The position numbers and the translations under genes are program-made. DNA of 64,000 nucleotides from Gracilariopsis chorda (Eukaryota; Rhodophyta; Florideophyceae; Gracilariales; Gracilariaceae). Shown piece by piece: positions 56,587 to 64,000 of the stretch; within the stretch, counting starts at the first letter, position 1, and each line of letters opens with the position of its first letter. Below the pieces are notes generated by a model that ran no database searches, was not told the origin of the DNA, and saw nothing but the letters and a program-made list of their open reading frames with translations. Location: the NCBI GenBank assembly GCA_003194525.1, contig NBIV01000025.1, positions 372,001-436,000 on the forward strand, written 5' to 3'.

Positions 56587-58530
56587 TTATGTCTCTAGCA
56601 GTATGTGAGGCTCTCGGCTTACTGAGTTTGTCTGAAGTACAAACCCACCAGATCCAGAACGTGGAACAGAGCGCAACGAAGCTCGCTCTTGCTCATAATC
56701 GATATAGTCTGATGTTGGTTGTTGTATATTTCGTTTCTTCATGACAATCAAATTGATAAGGCCTTTCCCAGACTCTGTGATAGCATTCAGCGACGCATGA
56801 GCATTAATGATGCTTGCGTCAAGGATAAACGTTAGAAGACTCATGAAAACACGCTTTTCTTTTCTCATAGTGGCTGAGGTGGAACGAAAATGATCAAAGT
56901 GATCAACAGCGTTCATGAAAAGGTTATACAATACGATGACAGCTGGCACTTTCAGTGTCGTGTGCCTCACTAACTTGTTTCCAATCCAACGTTCCAATGG
57001 CGCTAGCCAGAGAACAAATGCAATAGCGTGCTGATCAGGAGTATGAAGACGTAGTCTCGTGATGTCTGCTAAGTCATTTATGTAGAAAGACATGACAAAA
57101 CGTTCTTTGAAAACTATATAGCCAGTTTTTGCTGCTACTGCTGCCACACTGTTTGCAATCAATTCTTTGTGATATATGTGAACGAGCCGCCAATCAACGC
57201 AATGTGCGTGTCTCATACTTCCCATTGCCTATCTGAGAGCGGGCCTATTCAAACCATCAATATTTGTAAACCTCACAGTGCCAAGATCTCTATATTCTTT
57301 TTCGCTAAGCTACGACAACTGCCGTGCCAGAACATGGCGTGTATAGAAGTTACCCATGAAAATAAGACGCCCAAGATGAGTTGTAGAATGCAACTGGGTT
57401 TGGTGTGAAATTTGAGCGCACCATAAAGCTGGTGAACTAGATTTAGCTACAAGCGATCCGTCTACCTTTCGATCCACAGCCCAAAGAAGGATTCGAAACA
57501 CATATGTGTATCGCTGCACAGGTGACTGACCTGTCATATTCCCGGATCCATTATTCTGCATGCTATGTAGATACGCGTGTGATCATCCAACAACTGCATA
57601 GAAACGGATACCCAATTTGACTGGCTTTGAATTCATGTAGGACCTCGCCGATGTTCGACCCTTACAGCGAATTGTGTTTTCATCAAGTGAGCTCTCGCCA
57701 ACCGGGACTGCCATTTTTGCGGCGTTTCTAGCAGAGTGTTCAAGAAGCTGGCAACTGTGCCACAAAGGGTCTGAAACAGCTAAATCCGGGTCACAACTCG
57801 GATATACGCGCAGTGCAGCTCTAATGTTCATAAACTTATCTCTTCCCATCATCTTCTTGAAGAGCTGAATGCCCAACAAATCTGATGAGCACGAATAATC
57901 ACGAATTTGACTAAGTCCGTGTAATGATGTTGAAAGTTCTAAACCGATGTTTGCTAGTAATTCATCCATTCTGAGAGGTCTTTGTCTCTGTCCTTCTCTC
58001 AAGAGTTCCTTGTCAATTCTCGAACACATACGAGAAAGAAGAAGCGATTCAGGAATAACCCAAACAGACCCAATTCCATCTTATGAGCATATGCAAGATG
58101 GATGAGTTATGACTTTGACAAATAAAATCCAATTCGTTTGCGCCAATTTGCGCAATAAGGTGTGGTTTCATACACGGTTTGTTCTTCAGTGGATCCAAGA
58201 GCTGTAATAACAAGTTTTTCGTCATCTGCCATGTACCAGTTGAGTTGCCCTGCTTGATCAAAGTTGCACTCTACGTCATTTGAATGGTTTTCGAACTCTG
58301 CAATAGTGTCAGATACATGCTGCGCAGGTTTGATATCATTCATTTGAACAAGTGTGCAGTTGAAGTAAACAGAACGGAAACATTGGCCATGTGGTTTGGT
58401 GGTTCACTTTGAGTTTGAGAGTCTATCATGCCGACGCAGCCAGCATTGCGCGTGTGTGCAAAGTACAGAATCATGGGTGTGCACTTCAAATGACGCTTTC
58501 TACGATTCTCAGAAGCGTCCACAACCACTC
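56587..58530 (-). pseudogene. piggyBac-type transposase remnant (DDE_Tnp_1_7)
   Basis: Minus-strand pieces match a piggyBac-family transposase. An N-terminal region with DPLWHSCQLLEHSARNAA and the first catalytic block SLDENTIRCKGRTS (near 57660), followed by MNSKPVKLGIRFYAV, lies in 57583-58029. The C-terminal block VPAVIVLYNLFMNAVDHFDHF, RKEKRVFMSLLTFILDASIINA (near 56800-56960), is the usual YN.xMGxVD / RKxxKWW / LLDxxxxNA pattern. The stretch 58049-58530 continues upstream in other frames. At least four frame changes or stops break it. piggyBac inserts at TTAA; the ends were not located. Confidence 0.75.
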
Positions 58531-58721
58531 TTGTAATTGGCCACAGCCATTATGAAGTCAAGTAAGAGCCAACTAGTTCAAATATTTGCTTAAAGCTACT
58601 ATAAAAGCGTTAAGCAAAGTAAACACATGGGAAACAGACAACCAATTGTTTTTCTCGTTGGCCAGTAAAGATCTTACCTTAACGCTACTATGGTAGTGAT
58701 AAGGGCTTAGGTTCAAGAGGG

Positions 58722-58874
58722 TTAATATGTATTGGGAAACTTTAAGAAGTTAGGTACGACTGTTTTGGAAACTTTGATAACATGAGCAATCTCGTGGTAT
58801 TTTTTTGTTCTGCCGTGCGAAGGAAAGGAATGATTCTTGCTCTTTTTGTGTAAAAGGTTTACCGCGAGGCATCT
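58722..58874 (-). pseudogene. Tc1/mariner transposase N-terminal scrap
   Basis: The minus strand begins MPRGKPFTQKEQE and, after one frame change, continues as KKYHEIAHVIKVSKTVVPNF, matching the MPRGKxLxxEEx...REIAxxIxxSRTVVxNYL helix-turn-helix of Tc1-like transposases. The rest of that copy is not recognisable. It points away from the fuller plus-strand copy starting at 59673. Confidence 0.6.
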
Positions 58875-59672
58875 CGTGTTTGCCCTGGCGGGTTTTAGTG
58901 GAATCGGTGAGGTTTCATGTTGCTTTTGTACTGCGTCAGGAAGTAGCAAGAGGTTGCATTTGGTATTCTTTGGCGCCAAAATGGTTTGGTTTGATAATAT
59001 TGCAGTGGTTTCTAGGGTGTTTTAAATATGTATCTAGAAGTACGTGGGGATTGAAAGTGAAACTGAAATGGTTTTATTTTGTTTTAAACAAGTTTTAAAA
59101 CGATGCTAATTTGAGGGGACAGAATTAGATATTGTGGCTACCGGGCTCGGTCTTATACTTCTAACGCGCAGTGCAGTCTAAATTTGGCTACAAAGCGATT
59201 ACTTCTTAAATCTTTGGGTGGTCAACGCCGCATCGTTCCTTCCAACCAGAATGGCGTCTTCAATAGGTTCTGCAATTCTTCACTCTAGGTTCACGGAATC
59301 ACAGGGTTAGATAGCCCTTTACAGAATTAGACCTGTGATATGGCCAATATTCCCTTCTTACAGTCTGCGAAACCAAAGTAAAGCAACCCCCCACTTCCAC
59401 CATTGTTCTTGAACGACTGTTCCCTTTCTGTAGCGCGGCCATTCAGACGGATTGAACTGACAAATGTAACCTATCTGTCAAGTTAGATTACGTTCTGACC
59501 CTGTTGGATGCCTCCAGTTAACCAATAACAATCCATACCTGCGTAATTCAACTAAAGTCCACTTAACTTAAGTCAAACTCATTGAAAAGCGCGCACACTA
59601 CACAGTAGTTCTAAACCCATAACAGTTCTACCTGCATCTACCTCAGTTTCCCCAAGTCCAACAACGGTCAAC
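58875..59672. other. Unassigned spacer between two Tc1-like remnants
   Basis: AT-rich, no gene recognised. It probably contains the 5' end and terminal repeat of the plus-strand Tc1-like copy, but the repeat was not identified by eye. Confidence 0.35.
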
Positions 59673-60679
59673 ATGGGACGCGGTAAGTCCCTGCCTGACA
59701 AAAAAAAGGCATGATTCTTGCAGCTTCAGAGCACTGCTGCTCGCCGAGGGAAACAGATCAGACTTTGAATCGCTCTCGTACTGTTAGGCAGAACTATTTA
59801 AGGAATCCAAAAAACAGTACAATACTCAGTTTAAAGGATCTAACAACCTAAAAACTGACCTGTACTGCCAAAAGAGGGTTATTTTGCACCGCTTCAAAAA
59901 CAACTTCATCTGGAAGAGAGCTTTATAATACTCTTTCACTACCGGTATCTGTCAGAAGAGTTGAACAGATTTTGAAGAATGTTCCCAATTTAATTATAAG
60001 AAGATAAAGAACGTACCAGTGATGGAAGACTGGCATAAAAAAGAACGAGAAATTTGAAATTTTCATAAAATGGCCTTCTCCATGGAACAGTAGAAAAAAC
60101 AGATTTTATCCGATGAGAAAAAGTTTAGCCTTGATGACCCGGATGGGTTTTCATACTACTGGCATGATATTTGTAAGAAAAAAATGGTCTTTTCGAAGAG
60201 GAAAAATGTTGGAAATTCGGTCATGGTATGGGGTGCATATTACTTTTATGATTTGAGTAATTTAGTAGTTTGCAAAGGTAGTAGGGATTCTAAATTTTAA
60301 GAAATACTGTAAATTGCCAGAGAAAGAAATGATACTGTTTTTGGCCGAGACTTTGGGAGACGTTTTTACTTTTCAACAAGATGGGGCTTCTATACATCGA
60401 TCTTTTTATACCACGCAGTGGTTAACGGACCACAATTTAGATGTTCTTCCCTGGCCGGCTAAGTCTCCCGACCTAAACATTATGGAAATCATCTGGGGAC
60501 TGTTGGCACGTCGAGTGTACGCTAATCAGCGCCAGTTTGCGGATGTTGGACCGCTTTTGGAAGTTGTTGTGGACTGTTGGAACGAGTTGACCAATGAGTA
60601 CTTGGAAACTCTGTACAAGTCTTTAAAAAAGCGTTGCATAAAAGTGGTGGAAAAGAAGGGAGAAATGACGAAGTATTGA
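59673..60679 (+). pseudogene. Tc1/mariner transposase remnant (DDE_3 type)
   Basis: The start MGRGKSLPDKKK (ATG 59673) and a helix-turn-helix piece NRSRTVRQNYLRNPKN are in separate frames. The first catalytic region (ILSDEKKFSLDDPDGFSYYW) is near 60110, and VGNSVMVWGAYY near 60210. The C-terminal 121 codons (60314-60679) are intact: FQQDGASIHRSFYTTQW (second D), DVLPWPAKSPDLNIMEIIWG (third acidic residue E in the NxxE position), then LARRVYANQRQF and a Lys-rich end. Length from the start is about 335 codons, normal for the family. Several frame changes and stops lie in the first 600 bp, so it is dead. The 3' end runs into a short spacer before the LANCL gene. Confidence 0.82.
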
Positions 60680-60936
60680 GTCAAATAAAGGTGTTTGTTG
60701 TTTTGGATTTTAATTAGGTTTCGTGGTCTTGTTCAAGACACCTAACCTTTTACGTTGACCTGCGAGGTCTTCCGCTCTACAAGGCTGCCTAACTGCGCTC
60801 TTTACTGTGTTGAAGAAGCGCAGTGTGCTACCCTGCCTCCCTTCCTTTCACGTATTGTCACAGGAAGGAAGAGGCCGGTGGCTTTATTCAGCTTTCGCGG
60901 AGTGTACAAGTCATCTACGGAACAAGCAGGAAAATG
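60680..60936. other. Convergent spacer
   Basis: Between the Tc1-like remnant and the LANCL stop codon; contains a short GTCTTG-TT-CAAGAC hairpin near 60726-60739. It probably includes the LANCL 3' untranslated region. Confidence 0.4.
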
Positions 60937-62355
60937 CTACTGAGCTCGAAATTCGAATCCTGGAAAAGACGACGCAAGTGGGTGCAGGAAGTCAAGAAGC
61001 AAGCATATTTCTCCCGATGTACCTTCCATGAGTGAAAAGGGCGTATCTGGGATTCCCTGCACATCTCGCTGTGAATCAAAGTACGTTGATACTGCGCGTT
61101 GATACTGCTTGGATGTCGTGGCAATATGATAAAACGCACGGGCAAGTCGCAGATAGCGCTTGAGTCGCGTTGCTCGATATGCCGACAAGAAAGCGTAGCA
61201 TGTGCCGCTGACCCCATGGCAGAGGCCTAAACCTTTTCGGATGAGACCTCGTTGTGCAAGTCGCGATGTGAGTGCTTCTATTACAGTTTGATAGCGGCGC
61301 ACAGCGTCGTTATCCACGCCATGCGCTTGGTGTAAAGCTGCGCTAAACAGCATGATGTGACCAGCCGGACCGTGACACCAATGCATTGTTTCTTCGCGGT
61401 CGGTTCGCGGCATACCTGTTGATGTATGCAGCGAAGACGGACAAGGGCGTGCGACTAGATGAGCTAGCACATCCACTGTTGAGGCAACGGCGATGCGTTG
61501 CGAAGAGTCTAGCACGGGAGACCACGCCAGCAAGCTGTGCAGAATGCCCGCGACGCCGTGTGCCGCCCCAAGGTAAGCCTTGTGATGAAAGTGCCACATC
61601 AAAGGCCACGGGTGCACAGCACTGCGCCTGCCTTGGTTGACAATCGCAGTTGCAATCGTGCTCGCAGCGAACCCAATGCGCGCATTCTGCTCCGACGACA
61701 TTGAGAAGTGCTGCCTCACGAGAGAGAGACAATTTAAGTATCCCGCGCGACCATAAAGCACTTCGTTAACATCACGGACGGCACGGTTGTGAGCAATATG
61801 CGGAGCTAGCGCGATGAGCTGTTGTAACAGTTCGTCGGTGCGACGGGAATTGCCTATAGCGCGGTGTGCCAGTGCACATGTGAGCAGAAGTCCGGGTAAG
61901 CCAAAGTAGAAAGCAGCCCCATGATCTAGGTGATGGGCATGTTGATGCGGGGACGGGATCCTGCCTTCCAGGTTGTTCAGAATGCTCCACAGCAACTGAA
62001 TAACATGGGATTCGTCCAAGCGACTATTGTTTGGACTAAGTTGAGCACGATGATGACGCATGGCTCTCAAGTAGCGCACTAATACAACCAGTATGCCAGC
62101 AGTACCGTTATACGCGCTCGTGTGGCGTGTGTAAGCTCCTCTCGAGTTGACGACTACGAAAGCTTCGCAGGAGGCACGTCGCACACTTCTTAGCAGTTGT
62201 CGCATCATAAAATCCAAACGAGCTTCCACAAACGTATTGAATAACTCGTCCCGTGCGCACAGTTCTTCGTCTTCATGCCTCGCAGGAAAGGATACATAGC
62301 GCTCGTGAATTGTTAGTGTTTCCAGCCTGTTTGTGGAAGAGCTCGACGCTGCCAT
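60937..62355 (-). CDS. LANCL: LanC-like protein (LANCL family)
   Basis: A 472-residue protein with seven GxxG turns at about residues 84, 152, 202, 267, 329, 381 and 445. These are the repeated Gly motifs that close the inner helices of the LanC alpha/alpha toroid. The zinc ligands are present: HWCHGPAGH (C327) and GLCHGVSG (C379, H380). Eukaryotic LANCL proteins bind glutathione, and human members have been shown to add it to dehydroamino acids in damaged proteins; bacterial LanC instead makes lanthionine rings in peptides. No precursor peptide or LanB/LanM partner lies nearby, so the eukaryotic role is favoured. The start at 62355 (MAASSSSTNR) gives a length close to family norms (about 400-450) with a short polar leader and no signal peptide, so a cytosolic place is likely. 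There are no introns; the stop is TAG. It lies 257 bp downstream of a dead Tc1-like copy, in convergent orientation. Confidence 0.92.
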   Translation of the reverse strand: MAASSSSTNRLETLTIHERYVSFPARHEDEELCARDELFNTFVEARLDFMMRQLLRSVRRASCEAFVVVNSRGAYTRHTSAYNGTAGILVVLVRYLRAMRHHRAQLSPNNSRLDESHVIQLLWSILNNLEGRIPSPHQHAHHLDHGAAFYFGLPGLLLTCALAHRAIGNSRRTDELLQQLIALAPHIAHNRAVRDVNEVLYGRAGYLNCLSLVRQHFSMSSEQNARIGFAASTIATAIVNQGRRSAVHPWPLMWHFHHKAYLGAAHGVAGILHSLLAWSPVLDSSQRIAVASTVDVLAHLVARPCPSSLHTSTGMPRTDREETMHWCHGPAGHIMLFSAALHQAHGVDNDAVRRYQTVIEALTSRLAQRGLIRKGLGLCHGVSGTCYAFLSAYRATRLKRYLRLARAFYHIATTSKQYQRAVSTYFDSQRDVQGIPDTPFSLMEGTSGEICLLLDFLHPLASSFPGFEFRAQ

Positions 62356-62446
62356 TTTAAGATTGAGTGCTTATGACTTGCGGTTCATATTGCGAGTCTG
62401 CCAGAAACGCTGACCAGGAGAGGAAAAGAGTAGGTTAGTAGTTAAG

Positions 62447-62511
62447 GGTTAGCGGTTAACCTTTTACCTTTGGTAGCAATCCTACCAACATAGGGTTAGC
62501 AGTCCTAACCC
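62447..62511. repeat. Three stem-loops in a row upstream of LANCL
   Basis: GGTTA-(5 nt)-TAACC at 62447-62461, TTGGTAG-(5 nt)-CTACCAA at 62470-62488 and GGGTTAG-(5 nt)-CTAACCC at 62493-62511. Stems are 5-7 bp, all with 5-nt loops, about 90-155 bp before the LANCL start codon. They could be regulatory DNA or a transposon end. Confidence 0.6.
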
Positions 62512-64000
62512 TTCATCTTTCTCATTCATCTGCCATTCTAGCCATTCTGCTGGGCTACTTCGCACTGTGTTCCATGCTCTCGTACTGTAGAGAGGAGTCC
62601 TTCCGAGGAGAAATCCTTCCGTACCTAGGGTAGTGTTCAGGATATCACTCTATCTCCCGCGATCCAGTTTCGTCTGTCCGTGGTAGTCCTGATCTTCAGG
62701 TCCGATTCGGCTCTGAAACATGCAAGAACGAAACGGGCGGTAACACATGCCTAGCTATTAGTTCCCGCATACCTCAAGTTCACCACTCGGTACAACAATC
62801 AACGGTGGAGGGACCACGGCGTTATGCTTTTCACGAGGCGAATTCGTTCAATTTGACTCGATCCAGATCGGACTTCTCGCGCACAGGCTCAGCCGAGAAA
62901 TCCCTGCCTCTCCGTGGAGCGTAAATGCTGTATTCTGATTGCTGTTCCGATGAGGAATCACATATGCTAGCAAGAAGTGATTCTCGCATGCGACGCTTAG
63001 TGCGGTTGGCACTTGTCTTTTGTCTTCTTCCGTATTTCATCGACTCTCCCTCTCCCTACCGAGTTCTTCGTACTTTCTTTCATCGATTTGTATTTGCCTT
63101 CGGAAACCTCAACCACAATTCGTTCTCTGCACCTCTTCATTCACCCTCTAGAGATCGTCGGTTAAGGGGCTCACCACGACAAGGCGCTTCGCATGTATCA
63201 CGTTGGCCGCCATAGAAACCATTGACGACGTCCTTTCGCCCAATCCTCATATCAATGCGAGACCAGACAGAAGAAGCGGCGCGTAGTTTGCATCATCATC
63301 CGACCCAAGTGTAGCCCCCCGAGAAAACCCTGGAAAAACCCCGTCCAGAGGCTCCTTTGGAGCTGTTCCTTCGAGGGAAAAAATTCAGGGAAACGGCGGT
63401 TGGATCTTCTTCTGACTACAGACTCGAGACCGACTGCGTACGTGTAGTTAGAAGGGGGCCTTTTCACGACTTTCCACCCAGGTCCGCGACGAGCAAGCTG
63501 ACTGATCACCTGGACCAGTTAACGACCTCCCGGGTCAATCTTGCCCACTACACATATACGGTACAGCAGACTGGCGTTTTTGAATGTACAACATTGTCAT
63601 GTTCTTTCATTTAAAAGTGCTAGCAGACCCTTTCCCATGTACCCGTCCTTAGCAAGACAACAGGGGTAAGACTCCTCATATTCACGTTGTGAAAGCTCGT
63701 GACGTGTTTGTCTTCAACCCTCGCTCCCTTTCAGCTTTCTCAGTTCTCTCGCATTGCTGATGTGTGGTTGTTGTGAGCTTACAACAACTCATACTAGTGC
63801 AGTGTTGGCCTGTCTTCGACATCTGATCCATGCAGGTCCACAAAGATGGTATATGTTCGCCGCCGCAGCAGCTACTTGTGGACTACTATAAGCCGTTCGC
63901 ACGACCTTGATGAATGCCTTTGGTCAGTGTTCCTATTCTAGATCACTGAAGCCTCCCCGTAGAGCGGTGAGGATGGGTACAAACTTTGTATCCTTGTACT
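62512..64000. other. Unassigned right end
   Basis: No gene recognised in 1.5 kb. A minus-strand stretch 62831-63040 (69 codons) is Ser/Arg/Glu-rich and faintly like the gag starts of the Gypsy fossils, but too weak to call. An 8-bp hairpin (GTTGTTGT / ACAACAAC) lies near 63766-63787. Confidence 0.35.

Noticed and set aside
60937-62355. Lantibiotic biosynthesis cluster around the LanC-like gene
   Set aside because: Neighbours are dead transposons; no dehydratase, precursor peptide or transporter gene is visible, and the protein has the length and style of eukaryotic LANCL.
15939-62355. Glutaredoxin and LANCL as a shared glutathione locus
   Set aside because: They are 44 kb apart, on opposite strands and separated by transposons; both using glutathione is more likely coincidence.
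62431-62511. Telomere-like GGGTTAG repeats
   Set aside because: Only two or three copies, not in tandem and present in both orientations as hairpin arms; not a telomere array.
1-64000. CRISPR array, bacterial operon or phage
   Set aside because: No regularly spaced direct repeats, no closely spaced co-directional genes with ribosome-binding sites, and the retroelement and DNA-transposon content is eukaryotic.

Overview
The window looks like a nuclear chromosome segment from a eukaryote with small, apparently intronless genes scattered through dense transposon fossils. My best guess is a red alga of the Chondrus crispus type. That rests on three things: single-exon genes in GC-richer islands, a bacterial-type two-domain glutaredoxin carrying a plastid-targeting-like leader, and the variety of transposon families. 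It is an inference from gene style, not a database match.

Only three host genes can be named with confidence. They are a bHLH-zipper transcription factor (about 10.3-11.5 kb, minus), interrupted by a one-base frame slip in an A8 run; a GrxB-like glutaredoxin/GST-fold protein (15.9-16.8 kb, plus); and a LanC-like (LANCL) protein (60.9-62.4 kb, minus). The last two belong to glutathione-linked families. A small gene related to the P2X7 C-terminal (intracellular) domain lies at 54.9-55.4 kb and has one in-frame TGA.

Layout: 0-1.5 kb holds a 408-bp hAT-type MITE with a perfect 8-bp target duplication. 1.5-6.75 kb is a whole-looking Copia element with 353-bp LTRs in which I see no differences, and a 5-bp target duplication. 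6.75-10.3 kb is gene-poor with one old Copia scrap. 12.1-15.9 kb is GC-rich, has hairpins and no recognised gene. 17.26-19.5 kb is a short broken Copia element with target duplication. 19.6-21.1 kb is a decayed pogo-like transposase. 21.8-23.6 kb is a PIF/Harbinger pair: a Myb/SANT-like partner and a transposase converging with 15 bp between their stops. 23.6-44 kb is a pile of broken Gypsy-type elements (three recognisable, in both orientations) plus a Copia fragment. 45-46.5 kb is a Helitron remnant. 48.4-49.1 kb is a second pogo/DDE_1-type transposase remnant that contains a striking 61-bp palindrome. 50-53.3 kb is another Gypsy fossil. 56.6-58.5 kb is a piggyBac-type transposase remnant. 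58.7-60.7 kb holds two Tc1/mariner remnants. The rest, to 64 kb, is unassigned apart from the LANCL gene.

The genes do not form a pathway. The window is best read as three host genes in a transposon graveyard, with one Copia element that inserted very recently. The most unusual observations are the overlap of the Copia reading frame with both its LTR and its half-tRNA primer site, and in-frame TGA codons at positions where tryptophan would be expected in two otherwise open genes.
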